From positions 4,757,001 to 4,821,000 of the forward strand of contig NZ_CP107964.1 of NCBI RefSeq assembly GCF_041434935.1: DNA of 64,000 bases, written 5' to 3'. Shown piece after piece: positions 34,357 to 42,441 of this stretch (position 1 is the first letter of the stretch; each line of letters opens with the position of its first letter). Both the position numbers and the translations under genes were made by a program. The DNA comes from Kitasatospora sp. NBC_00374. Lineage in GTDB: Bacteria > Actinomycetota > Actinomycetes > Streptomycetales > Streptomycetaceae. Below the pieces are notes generated by a model. That model saw only the letters and a list, made by a program, of their open reading frames with translations. It was not told where the DNA came from and ran no database searches.

Positions 34357-34962
34357 ATGGCGCTCACCGTTGGTTTCGACCTCGACATGACCCTGCTCGA
34401 CACCCGTCCCGGGATCAAGGCCACCTACGACGTGCTGTCCGCGGAGACCGGCACGTTCATCGACAGCGACCTCGCGGTCAGCCGGCTCGGGCCGCCGCTG
34501 GTGCAGGAGATCGGCCAGTGGTTCCCGGCCGAGCGGGTCGCGGAGATGGCCGACCGCTACCGGGCGCTCTACCCGGACCACGCGGTGCCCCGCACCCTGG
34601 TGCTGCCGGGCGCCTTCGAGGCCGTGCAGGCGGTCCGCGAGCGGGGCGGCCGGGTTGCGGTGATCACCGGCAAGTACGAGCCCAACGCCCGCCTGCACCT
34701 GGACGGCGTCGGCCTGCGGGCGGACGTCCTGGTGGGTGACCTGTGGGCGGAGACCAAGGGCGCCGCACTGCGAGAGCACGGCGCGAGCGTGTACGTCGGC
34801 GACCACCTCGGCGACGTCGTGGGCGCCCGGACGGCCGGCGCGGTCGCGGTCGCGGTGGCCACCGGCCCGTACAGCGCGCAGGAGCTGGCCGAGGCCGGCG
34901 CCGACGTGGTGCTGGCGGACCTGACCGCGTTCCCGGCCTGGCTGGCGGGCTACTCCGGCTGA
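34357..34962 (+). CDS. HAD-superfamily hydrolase (phosphoglycolate phosphatase-like)
   Basis: 201 aa. Motif I GFDLDMTLLDT (nucleophile Asp; the usual GT is MT), motif II AVITGK, motif III WAETKGAAL and motif IV YVGDHLGDVVGARTAGAVAV. The helical cap between motifs I and II fits the phosphoglycolate phosphatase/beta-phosphoglucomutase group. Substrate unknown. Stop codon overlaps the convergent membrane-protein gene by 13 bases. Confidence 0.82.
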   Translation: MALTVGFDLDMTLLDTRPGIKATYDVLSAETGTFIDSDLAVSRLGPPLVQEIGQWFPAERVAEMADRYRALYPDHAVPRTLVLPGAFEAVQAVRERGGRVAVITGKYEPNARLHLDGVGLRADVLVGDLWAETKGAALREHGASVYVGDHLGDVVGARTAGAVAVAVATGPYSAQELAEAGADVVLADLTAFPAWLAGYSG

Positions 34963-35201
34963 GCCGTGAGCCCCGCCACGGCCCGCTGCCGCTGGGCCCG
35001 GGCGGACAGGAACAGGTCCGTGACCGAGAGCAGGAAGCCCAGCGGCATCAGCATGCACAGCCAGTAGGCGATGCTGGGGAAGGGCGACAGGCCGAAGAAG
35101 AGCGGGACGAAGGTCACCAGGGTGGCCACGGCCCCGCTGCCGAAGACGATCGCCCCGGCCCGGACCAGCGCGTCGCCCCGGCCTGCACTCTGACTGCTCA
35201 C
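34950..35201 (-). CDS. Small two-helix membrane protein
   Basis: 83 aa. Two transmembrane helices: VRAGAIVFGSGAVATLVTFV and IAYWLCMLMPLGFLLSVTDL, basic C-terminal tail. The GTG at 35201 is chosen for the GGAGGAG 7 bases upstream; a GTG earlier in frame overlaps that site. Unknown function. Confidence 0.68.
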   Translation of the reverse strand: MSSQSAGRGDALVRAGAIVFGSGAVATLVTFVPLFFGLSPFPSIAYWLCMLMPLGFLLSVTDLFLSARAQRQRAVAGLTAQPE

Positions 35202-35391
35202 AACTGACTCCTCCACCACTCGGCCGTCCAGTCTGACAGAGCGTCCGACCCCCGCCGATCGGCGGGGTGCGGCTCCCTCTGTACGCTCAGGTTTCCCAGG
35301 GAGTTCTCAGGCACCCTGGAGATTGTCGTACTGAGGCTTCTGCGGGGGGATCCCGGAGGCCGGGCCGTCGGGAAACAGGGGCTTCACACGC

Positions 35392-36531
35392 ATGGGTCTG
35401 ACCAGTCACAAGGTGCTGGCGCTGTCCGCGCTGGTCTCGGTCCTGCTGGTGGTCGGGACGGTCTGGCTGTGGCCCCGGCTCGCCCGCGGCGGCTGGGCGG
35501 CGGTCTGCGGCCGGATCGGCACCATCGTCGCCACCCAGCTGGCCGTGGTCTGCACACTGGGGCTGGCGGCCAACAACTCGTTCGCCTTCTACAGCAGTTG
35601 GGACGATCTGCTGGGCACCGCGGACAACGGCCCGGTAACCGTCGAGAACCAGTTCGCCGACGGCCGCCGGACGGCCGGCATCCAGCAGATCGGCAACGAG
35701 AACGTGCGCGGCGCCAACACCGTCGGCCGGGACCCGGCCGTGGTCGGCCGGCTGGAGCGGATCCGGATCCCGGGCGCCACCACCGGCCTGGCCACCGAGG
35801 GTTACGTCTACCTGCCGCCGCAGTACTTCCAACCCGAGTACCAGAACCGCAGGTTCCCGGCCGCGGTGGCCATCACCGGCTTCCCCGGCGACGCCAAGAA
35901 CCTGGTCACCAAGCTCAACTACCCCGCCACGGAGCTCCAGCAGATCCGGGAGGGGAAGATGAAGCCGACCGTGCTGGTTCTGATGCGCCCCTCCCCGGCG
36001 ATGCCGCGCGACACCGAGTGCGAGGACGTACCCGGCGGCCCGCAGGCCGAGTCGTACTTCGCCAAGGACGTGCCGGCCGCGATCCGCGGCTCCTACCGGG
36101 TCGGCGACGCCCCCGGCGACTGGGGCCTGGTGGGCAACTCCACCGGCGGCTACTGCGCGCTCAAGCTGGCGATGAAGCACCCCGAGGTGTTCTCCGCCGC
36201 CGTCTCGCTCTCCGGCTACTACCGCGCGGCCGACGACCCGACCACCGGCGACCTGTTCGGCGGGCAGCAGCAGCGCCGCAACGAGGCCGACCTGGCCTGG
36301 CGGCTGGCCAACCTGCCGCACCCCGGGGTCGCCCTGCTGGTCGGCGGCAGCAAGGAGGGCGACGGCGACTACTACGAGAGCACCCGGCAGTTCGTCGCCG
36401 CCGCCAAGGGCGGGCCGACCCGGGTCTCCTCGATCACGCTGGAGACCGGCGGCCACAACTTCAACACCTGGAACCGGATGCTCCCGGCCTCGCTCGACTG
36501 GCTGAGCGAGCACCTGAACGCGCCCTCCTGA
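35392..36531 (+). CDS. Membrane-anchored alpha/beta-hydrolase esterase (antigen 85-like)
   Basis: 379 aa. Two N-terminal hydrophobic helices (VLALSALVSVLLVVGTVWLW and IVATQLAVVCTLGLAA) then an extracytoplasmic esterase domain of the D/antigen-85 type. It shows GYVYLPPQYFQPEY, AVAITGFPGD, TVLVLMRPSPAM, nucleophile GLVGNSTGGYCALKLAMKHP (GxSxG) and ETGGHNFNTWNRMLP with the catalytic His. Likely acyltransferase or esterase acting in the envelope. ATG 35392 has a weak site. The end of the gene lies in a 14-bp tandem repeat. Confidence 0.87.
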   Translation: MGLTSHKVLALSALVSVLLVVGTVWLWPRLARGGWAAVCGRIGTIVATQLAVVCTLGLAANNSFAFYSSWDDLLGTADNGPVTVENQFADGRRTAGIQQIGNENVRGANTVGRDPAVVGRLERIRIPGATTGLATEGYVYLPPQYFQPEYQNRRFPAAVAITGFPGDAKNLVTKLNYPATELQQIREGKMKPTVLVLMRPSPAMPRDTECEDVPGGPQAESYFAKDVPAAIRGSYRVGDAPGDWGLVGNSTGGYCALKLAMKHPEVFSAAVSLSGYYRAADDPTTGDLFGGQQQRRNEADLAWRLANLPHPGVALLVGGSKEGDGDYYESTRQFVAAAKGGPTRVSSITLETGGHNFNTWNRMLPASLDWLSEHLNAPS

Positions 36532-36555
36532 ACGCCACCTCCTGAACGCGCCCCC
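36514..36555. repeat. Three 14-bp tandem repeats across the esterase stop codon
   Basis: CTGAACGCGCCCTC, CTGAACGCCACCTC and CTGAACGCGCCCCC lie head to tail from the last codons into the 3' region. Each copy carries a TGA, and successive copies are shifted by two bases in frame, so stops occur in several frames. Confidence 0.8.
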
Positions 36556-36944
36556 TGATCCGCCCGGGCGGGCCCGGCCGAACGCGCCCGCCCGATCCAC
36601 CGCCGTCCCGACCCCGCCGTGACCAGGCAGCGGTCACTGCATGGAGTTTCCTGGCAGCGGGGAGTTTCGACCTCGCCCCGGCAGGGGTATGCAGCCATCG
36701 CGCGGGGTCCAGCGGACACCCCGCCCGACCGAGCGGGGGTGAGTGCCAGTGGACAGCGCCATGCCGCACCCTGGCCCGGCCAGGCCCCGAAATGCATCTC
36801 TTCCAGCGCATGAGTGAGCAGCTGAGAGATCATTGACCCGCTCACCGGGCCGATCCGCCGTGCGTGGTCGGTTCGGCGTCCACCCAGCGAGCCCCGGGGC
36901 GCAGACCCGAGGCCGCTCCACACCCACACCGAGGACTTTTCGAG
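36532..36944. other. Intergenic region and leader of the second cold-shock gene
   Basis: About 410 bases without a credible gene. Features: a hairpin GCGGGGT (36702-36708)/ACCCCGC (36718-36724) and an A/T-richer patch around 36785-36840 that probably contains the promoter. A leader of about 100 bases then runs to the csp start. Confidence 0.55.
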
Positions 36945-37328
36945 ATGCCCACCGGCCAGGTCAAGTGGTTCAACGAGACGAAGGGCTACGGCTTCCTGTC
37001 GCGCGACGACGGCGGCGAGGTCTTCGTCCACACCAAGGCGCTGCCCACCGGCGTCACCGCGCTGCGGCCGGGGCAGCGGGTCGAGTTCGGCATCGTCGCC
37101 GGTCACCGCGGTGACCAGGCGATGAGTGTCACCCTGCTGGAGGCCCTGCCGTCGGTGGCGGCGGCCCAGCGCAAGAGCGCGGACGACATGGCCCCGATCG
37201 TGCAGGATCTGATCACCACGCTCGACGCCGTCCTGCCCGGGCTGCAGCGCGGCCGCTACCCGGCCAAGCCGACCGGTCAGAATCTGGCCGTGCTGCTGCG
37301 CGCGGTGGCCGAGCAGTTCGACATCTGA
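36945..37328 (+). CDS. Cold-shock domain protein with C-terminal helical extension
   Basis: 127 aa. The N-terminal cold-shock domain PTGQVKWFNETKGYGFLS and GEVFVHTKALPTG carries RNP1/RNP2 motifs. A conserved actinobacterial extension of about 60 residues follows (ADDMAPIVQDLITTLDAVLP, AVLLRAVAEQFDI), giving the CspB length class seen in mycobacteria. Nucleic-acid chaperone; the extension probably dimerises or binds a partner. Convergent with mqnD, 7 bases apart. Confidence 0.9.
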   Translation: MPTGQVKWFNETKGYGFLSRDDGGEVFVHTKALPTGVTALRPGQRVEFGIVAGHRGDQAMSVTLLEALPSVAAAQRKSADDMAPIVQDLITTLDAVLPGLQRGRYPAKPTGQNLAVLLRAVAEQFDI

Positions 37329-37335
37329 GCGGGGC

Positions 37336-38184
37336 TCAGAACGCCAGCGCACCCGGGTCGACCGCGGGGGCCAAGCCCTCCTCGGCGGCCCGGGTGAGCA
37401 GGGCGCGCACCGCGGCGTAGCCCTCCTCGCCGAGCTCGGCCGTGAACTCGTTCACGTACAGGGCGATGTGTCGGTCCGCCACGTCCGGGTCCATCTCCTG
37501 GGCGTGCGCGAGCACGTACCCGCGGGAGGCCGCCGGGTCGTCCCAGGCGGCCGTGACCGAGTCGCGGATGGTCCGGGCCAGCTCGCGCAGCCGATCGGCG
37601 CCCAGGGCGCGGCGGGCCACGATCGCGCCGAGCGGGATCGGCAGGCCGGTCTCCAGCTCCCAGGCCTCGCCCATGTCGGCCAGGCTGTGCAGCCCGTAGC
37701 GCCGGTACGTGAACCGGGCCTCGTGGATCACCAGGCCGGCGTCCACCCGGCCGTCCCGGACGGCCGGCATGATCTCGTGGAACGGCAGCACCACGATCTT
37801 CCCGAAGCCGCCCGGTACCGCCTTCGCAGCCCAGAGCCGGAACAGCAGGTACGCGGTGGAGCGCTCGCTCGGTACGGCCACCGTCCGGCCCGCCAGCGCG
37901 GCCGCGTCCCGCTCTCCGGCGGTCAGCACCAGCGGCCCGCAGCCCCGGCCCAGGGCCCCGCCGCAGGGCAGCAGCGCGTAGTCCTCCAGGACCCAGGGCA
38001 GCTGCCCGTAGGAGATCTTCAGCAGGTCGAGCTCGCCGCGCTCGGCCATCCCGTTGGTCAGGTCGATGTCGGCGAAGGTCACCTCGGGCGCGGCCGCTCC
38101 CGGCACCAGGCCGTGCGCCCAGGCGTGGAAGACGAAGGTGTCGTTGGGGCAGGGCGAGTAGGCGACCTTGAGCGGCTCAGCCAC
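37336..38184 (-). CDS. mqnD: 1,4-dihydroxy-6-naphthoate synthase (futalosine pathway)
   Basis: 282 aa. Converts cyclic de-hypoxanthine futalosine to 1,4-dihydroxy-6-naphthoate in the alternative menaquinone route used by Streptomyces. Periplasmic-binding-protein-like fold: LKVAYSPCPNDTFVFHAWAH, LDLLKISYGQLPWVLEDYAL, GCGPLVLTA, VAVPSERSTAYLLFRLW and VDAGLVIHEARFTYRRYGL. GTG 38184 has AGGAGG 7-9 bases upstream and overlaps the mqnB stop by 8 bases, so it is translated after mqnB from one message. Confidence 0.93.
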   Translation of the reverse strand: MAEPLKVAYSPCPNDTFVFHAWAHGLVPGAAAPEVTFADIDLTNGMAERGELDLLKISYGQLPWVLEDYALLPCGGALGRGCGPLVLTAGERDAAALAGRTVAVPSERSTAYLLFRLWAAKAVPGGFGKIVVLPFHEIMPAVRDGRVDAGLVIHEARFTYRRYGLHSLADMGEAWELETGLPIPLGAIVARRALGADRLRELARTIRDSVTAAWDDPAASRGYVLAHAQEMDPDVADRHIALYVNEFTAELGEEGYAAVRALLTRAAEEGLAPAVDPGALAF

Positions 38185-38923
38185 GGGAGACCTCCTGGAG
38201 CAGCGCTCGGTACGGCAGCGTGTGGAAGGCCCGCTCCAGTGCCCCCAGCGCCTCTCCGATCCGCCAGGCCGCACGGTCGCGCGGCCCGACGGCGTTCGAC
38301 ACGGCCCGGATCTCGAAGGCCGGCGTCCCGAACCGGGCGGCCGCCTCGGCCACCCCGAAGCCCTCCATCGCCTCGGCCAGCGCCCCGGGGTGACGGGCGG
38401 CCAGGATCGCGGCCCGCTCGGCGCTGCCGGTGACGGTGGAGACCGTCAGCACGTCGCCACAGGCGGCCCCCAGGGCGTCCGAGGCCAGCCGGACGGCCGC
38501 GGGTGGCGGGGAGTGCCGGACGGTCCCGAAACCCAGCCGGGCGACGTCCTGGAAGCCCTCGGGCGTCTCGGCGCCCAGGTCGGCGGCCACGATCCGCCCG
38601 GCCACCACCAGCGAGCCGATCGGCGCGCCGGGCGCGAAGCCGCCCGCGATCCCGGCCGACACCACCAGGGCGTACCGCCGGGCGGACAGCGCGGCCGCGG
38701 TGCCGGCCGCCGCGGCGGCCGGGCCGACGCCGCCGACCAGCACGTCCACCGGCACGCCGTCGGCCGGTTCGGCGCGCCGCAGTTCACCGCCGCCCGGTAC
38801 GGGCAGCGGCCGGGCGCCGCCGGGCAGCGCACGCAGCACCGCGTCCGCCTCGGCCTGCACCGCGACGACGACGAGCAGCCCGGCCTGCTGGAGGCCGGGC
38901 CGCTCGTCGTCGGACGCGCTCAT
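38177..38923 (-). CDS. mqnB: Futalosine hydrolase
   Basis: 248 aa, nucleoside phosphorylase/hydrolase fold. Cleaves futalosine to hypoxanthine and dehypoxanthine futalosine. LLVVVAVQAEADAVLRAL at the start, YALVVSAGIAGGFAPGAPIG (about 93-112), GSLVVAGRIVAADLGAETPE and EAMEGFGVAEAAARFGTPAF (MEG-type purine site with catalytic residues), then IRAVSNAVGPRDRAAWRIGE. Directly upstream of mqnD and overlapping it; the rest of the pathway (mqnA, mqnC, mqnE) lies elsewhere. Confidence 0.92.
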   Translation of the reverse strand: MSASDDERPGLQQAGLLVVVAVQAEADAVLRALPGGARPLPVPGGGELRRAEPADGVPVDVLVGGVGPAAAAAGTAAALSARRYALVVSAGIAGGFAPGAPIGSLVVAGRIVAADLGAETPEGFQDVARLGFGTVRHSPPPAAVRLASDALGAACGDVLTVSTVTGSAERAAILAARHPGALAEAMEGFGVAEAAARFGTPAFEIRAVSNAVGPRDRAAWRIGEALGALERAFHTLPYRALLQEVSRG

Positions 38924-38934
38924 CGCGGGAGGTG

Positions 38935-39453
38935 TCAGCTCTCGGTGTGGAGCTCGAAGTACCAGACGCCGTAGATGTCGTTGGTCTTCTGGTCGGCCTC
39001 GACCACGGTGACGGTGGTGGTGCCGGAGGTGTTCAGCAGCGTGGAGGCGAGCACCGTGCCGGAGAAGGTCGAGTCCTTGACCTCCTGCGCGATCGGCGAC
39101 TGGCCCTGCTGGCCGCCGTCGGTGAACGCGAACCAGCCGCGCTCGCCGGTGTCCGGGTCCACGCCGACGCCGACCCGGTCGCCGGCCTTGACGTCCAGGG
39201 ACTCCAGCTTCTTGTCCTTGCCGGCCTTCTTGGCGTCCAGCTGGCACTTCTCGATCTGCGCCTGGTCGAGCGGCTTGCCGCCGTTGTAGCAGAGCGGTGC
39301 GCTGCGGACCGAGGAGGTGCCGACGACCAGCGTCGCCTCGCGCTCGGCGGGCTTGCCCTGGCTGCTGGCGTAGGCGATCGAACCGCCGACCGTGCCGGCG
39401 CCGATCACGACGACGGCGCCGAGGGCGGCGATGACACGGGTGCTGAGGCTCAT
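38935..39453 (-). CDS. DUF2771-type secreted/membrane-anchored protein
   Basis: 172 aa. N-terminal signal anchor (STRVIAALGAVVVIGAGTVG and GSIAYASS) and an exported domain with two Cys (APLCYNGGKPL, IEKCQLDAKK) likely forming a disulfide. It continues RVGVGVDPDTGERGWFAF and ends NDIYGVWYFELHTES. DUF2771 proteins are actinobacterial with unknown role. Start at ATG 39453. It runs on the same strand just upstream of mqnB (11-base gap), so all three may be co-transcribed. Confidence 0.78.
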   Translation of the reverse strand: MSLSTRVIAALGAVVVIGAGTVGGSIAYASSQGKPAEREATLVVGTSSVRSAPLCYNGGKPLDQAQIEKCQLDAKKAGKDKKLESLDVKAGDRVGVGVDPDTGERGWFAFTDGGQQGQSPIAQEVKDSTFSGTVLASTLLNTSGTTTVTVVEADQKTNDIYGVWYFELHTES

Positions 39454-39545
39454 GGGCAAGAGGCTACCGGGCTTTCGCGATCACGGTGCGTCGGGGTGGC
39501 CGAGTCGGCCGCGGCATCCCCACGGGCGGCCGATCCGCGGGCCGC

Positions 39546-41033
39546 TCAGGCCACCCGGGGCCGGGTCGCGGAGCGGTGCGGGCCGATCCGGAACAGCGAC
39601 CAGACGGTCAACAGCAGCGACACGCACATCACCCCCGCCGCGAGCGCCAGGCCGAGCACCGCGTTCAGCGGCAGCGAGATGCCGACCACCCCGCCGGCCA
39701 CCCAGGACAGCTGGAGCAGGGTCTCCGAGCGGGCGAAGGCCGAGGTCCGGACCGCCTCCGGGACGTCCCGCTGGATCAGCGCGTCGAGTGCCAGCTTGCC
39801 CAGCGAGGCCGCCATGCCGGCCGTCGCGGCCACCACGACCACGGTCAGCAGCCCGTACCAGATCGCCGCCGCGGCGGCGGCCACGGTGGCCAGCAGCAGC
39901 ACCGTCGTGATAATCACCTCGGAGCCCCTGGTCCGCAGCCAGGACCCGAACACCGACCCCAGCGCGTTGCCCACCCCCGCCGCCGCCGCGACGATGCCCA
40001 GCGTCGCGGTCTCCGGCAGGCCGCCGACCGGGTCGTTGCGGATCAGGAAGGCCAGGAACATCACCAGGAAACCCACCAGGAACCGCAGCGAGGCCACCCC
40101 GCGCAGGGCCAGGATCACCGAGGGGCCGACCGCCCGCAGCACCCCCTTGGGCCTGGCCGGCCCGTGCTCCTCGGAGTGCAGCACCGCCCGCTGCTCGCCC
40201 TTCGCGGAGTCCACCTTGTGCGGCAGGTGGAAGGCCATCAGGGTGCCGATCACGAACACCAGGAACGCCCCGCGCAGCGGCCAGCCCGGGCCGATCAGGT
40301 GCAGCGCGCCGCCCACCCCGGCGGCCACCATGGTCGCCAGCAGCCCGGCCAGCGTGACCCGGGAGTTGGCCTTCACCAGGGACAGCTGCGGCGGCAGCAG
40401 CCGCGGCACCACCACGCTGCGCACCACGCCGTACGCCTTGGAGGCGACCAGCACCCCCAGTGCCTCCGGGTAGAGCGCCAGCCCGCCGGTGGCGATCGTC
40501 CCGGCCATCGTCCAGGCCAGTACCGCGCGGGCCAGCATGGACATCGCCATCGCCGAGCGGCGGCCGTGCGGCAGCCGGTCCAGCAGCGGGCCGATCACCG
40601 GGGCCAGCAGGGCGAACGGTGCCATCGTGATCAGGAGGTAGAGCGCGACCCGGCCGCGTGCCTCGCCGGTCGGCACCGAGAAGAAGATCGTGGAGGCCAG
40701 CGCGATGGTGATCAGCATGTCGCCGAAGGAGTTCAGCGCGTGCAGCTCGATCAGCTTGGCCAGACCGGACTCGCCCGCGCCCTCGGCGGAGGTCGCCCGC
40801 CGGATCCGCCGCCCGGTGCCGTGCACCACCTTGCCGGTGCGCGCGCCGGCGGCGGAGGCGCCGCGGGTCAGCACGTTGCGCGATCGGGCGGGCCGCGCCG
40901 AGTCGTCCTCCGGCTGCGGCTCCGGTTCGCCGGCCGGGGGGACCGTCGGCTGTCGCGGCACAGCCTCCGCCTCCGCGTGGTCCTCGCCCTGCGGGGAGTG
41001 CGGTCCGTGCTGCGACGGGGTCTCGTCCGCCAC
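39546..41033 (-). CDS. MFS transporter with long cytoplasmic N-terminus
   Basis: 495 aa. About 80 charged, disordered residues (PPAGEPEPQPEDDSARPARS) precede a 12-helix major-facilitator domain. Helices and loops include DMLITIALASTIFFSVP, APVIGPLLDRLPHGRRSAMA (the MFS loop motif), FLVGFLVMFLAFLIRNDPVG and GLALAAGVMCVSLLLTVWSL. Resembles MFS_3/drug-exporter-type proteins conserved beside mqnB/DUF2771 in streptomycetes. Substrate unknown. GTG 41033 chosen; the frame continues open upstream without family similarity. Confidence 0.82.
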   Translation of the reverse strand: MADETPSQHGPHSPQGEDHAEAEAVPRQPTVPPAGEPEPQPEDDSARPARSRNVLTRGASAAGARTGKVVHGTGRRIRRATSAEGAGESGLAKLIELHALNSFGDMLITIALASTIFFSVPTGEARGRVALYLLITMAPFALLAPVIGPLLDRLPHGRRSAMAMSMLARAVLAWTMAGTIATGGLALYPEALGVLVASKAYGVVRSVVVPRLLPPQLSLVKANSRVTLAGLLATMVAAGVGGALHLIGPGWPLRGAFLVFVIGTLMAFHLPHKVDSAKGEQRAVLHSEEHGPARPKGVLRAVGPSVILALRGVASLRFLVGFLVMFLAFLIRNDPVGGLPETATLGIVAAAAGVGNALGSVFGSWLRTRGSEVIITTVLLLATVAAAAAAIWYGLLTVVVVAATAGMAASLGKLALDALIQRDVPEAVRTSAFARSETLLQLSWVAGGVVGISLPLNAVLGLALAAGVMCVSLLLTVWSLFRIGPHRSATRPRVA

Positions 41034-41381
41034 ACCGCAATCCTGCCCGAGAATGGCGTGGCCGACGAGTGATTGACGCTTGCGTACGGATGGCGAGTCG
41101 CCGTCGGGCCGGTGTCGGGGGCGACCGGCACGGGCGTCGTGGTGCCCCGGGCTGTGCTCCCCGGTCGACTGGCGGGTAGCCTGCACTACGGCGTGTGCCG
41201 GGAGGTGACAGGGGAGGGGCCAGGGCGGCGCGGCCCGTCCCGGAGGTGTCCCCGGTTCGAGCAGAATGGATTCGGTACCCGGCGGGCCGACGCCCGTCGG
41301 CAGCACTGCGGGCCCGCCCCGGCGGGGCGGTGGGCCGGATATCTACCGCAGGAACGACAGGACTGGGAGAGAATCGACGCC
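41034..41381. other. Divergent intergenic region between MFS and DUF3027 genes
   Basis: 348 bases with two opposite promoters expected. The stretch TTGACGCTTGCGTACG near 41072 contains a -35-like TTGACG; no matching -10 is clear. No gene and no strong repeat noticed. Confidence 0.5.
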
Positions 41382-42275
41382 GTGAGCGCTGCGATGCGAA
41401 GCCGTACCCCGGACCGGCTCTGTGCCGAGGCCGTCGAACTCGCCCGCCAGGCCGCCGGGGAGGCGGTAGGCCCCGAGAGCGTGGGCGCCCACCTCGGCGT
41501 CCAGGCGGACGGCGACCGTGTCGTCACCCATACCTTCGAGTGTCTGGACGCCGCGTACCGCGGCTGGCACTGGGCCGTGACCGTGGCGCGGGCGCCACGG
41601 GCGAAGAACATCACGCTGGACGAGACCGTCCTGCTGCCGGGCCAGGACGCCGTCCTCGCCCCCCAGTGGGTGCCGTGGAGCGAGCGGCTGCGCCCCGGCG
41701 ACCTCGGCCCCGGCGACCTGCTGCCGACCGGTGCCGACGACCTGCGCCTGGAGCCAGGCTGGACCGGCGAGGACGAGCCCGCCCCCAACTCCGTGCTGGC
41801 GCTGGCCGCCGAGGAGGAGGTCGTGGTCTCGGACCCGGACGTCCAGCCCGCGCCGGCCCGGGCCCGGATCGGTGCGATCGCCGAGGAGCTCGGCCTCGGC
41901 CGTCCCCGGGTGCTCTCCCGGCTCGGCCTGCACCTGGCCGCCGACCGCTGGGAGTCCACCTTCGGGCCGCAGACACCGATGGCCCAGGCGGCCCCGGCCT
42001 CCTGCACCAGCTGCGGCTTCCTGGTCCCGATCGGCGGCTCGCTCGGCCAGGCGTTCGGTGTGTGCGGCAACGAGTTCGGCCCGGCCGACGGCCAGGTGGT
42101 CTCGCTCGGCTACGGCTGCGGCGCGCACTCCGAGGCCGCTGTGCTGCCCGCCCCGCCCGTCCCGTCCGAGCTGATCCTGGACGAGACCGTGGTCGAGCCG
42201 CTGCAGCTGCGCCCGGACCGCACCGGCGGCTCGGTCGAGCCCGACGCCCCGGCCGAGGAGCTCGGCCACTCCTGA
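41382..42275 (+). CDS. DUF3027 family protein
   Basis: 297 aa. Conserved N-terminal block LCAEAVELARQAAGEAVGPE, FECLDAAYRGWHWAVTVARA and LPGQDAVLAPQWVPWSERL. The C-terminal domain has CTSCGFLVPIGGSLGQAFGV followed by CGNEFGPADGQVVSLGYGCG and AHSE, i.e. four Cys that could bind zinc. Widespread in actinobacteria, function unknown. GTG 41382 follows GGGAGAG; the frame stays open upstream to 41073 but without similarity or a better start site. Confidence 0.82.
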   Translation: MSAAMRSRTPDRLCAEAVELARQAAGEAVGPESVGAHLGVQADGDRVVTHTFECLDAAYRGWHWAVTVARAPRAKNITLDETVLLPGQDAVLAPQWVPWSERLRPGDLGPGDLLPTGADDLRLEPGWTGEDEPAPNSVLALAAEEEVVVSDPDVQPAPARARIGAIAEELGLGRPRVLSRLGLHLAADRWESTFGPQTPMAQAAPASCTSCGFLVPIGGSLGQAFGVCGNEFGPADGQVVSLGYGCGAHSEAAVLPAPPVPSELILDETVVEPLQLRPDRTGGSVEPDAPAEELGHS

Positions 42276-42294
42276 CGGCCCGGCATCCACGTCC

Positions 42295-42325
42295 GACAGA
42301 CCCCGTCGTACCGGCGGGGTCTGTC
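42295..42325 (+). terminator. Terminator after the DUF3027 gene
   Basis: GACAGACCCCG (42295-42305) pairs perfectly with CGGGGTCTGTC (42315-42325); loop 9 bases. 20 bases after the stop codon. Confidence 0.8.
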
Positions 42326-42441
42326 GCTGTCCGCACCCGTCCGGCCACCCGTCGAACACGCTCCCGGACAGCCCGCCGATCGGCTCGCGCGCGGCCTGCC
42401 GCGCCCACCCGTGGTCGGTGATGTCGGCCGGGCAGGGAAGA

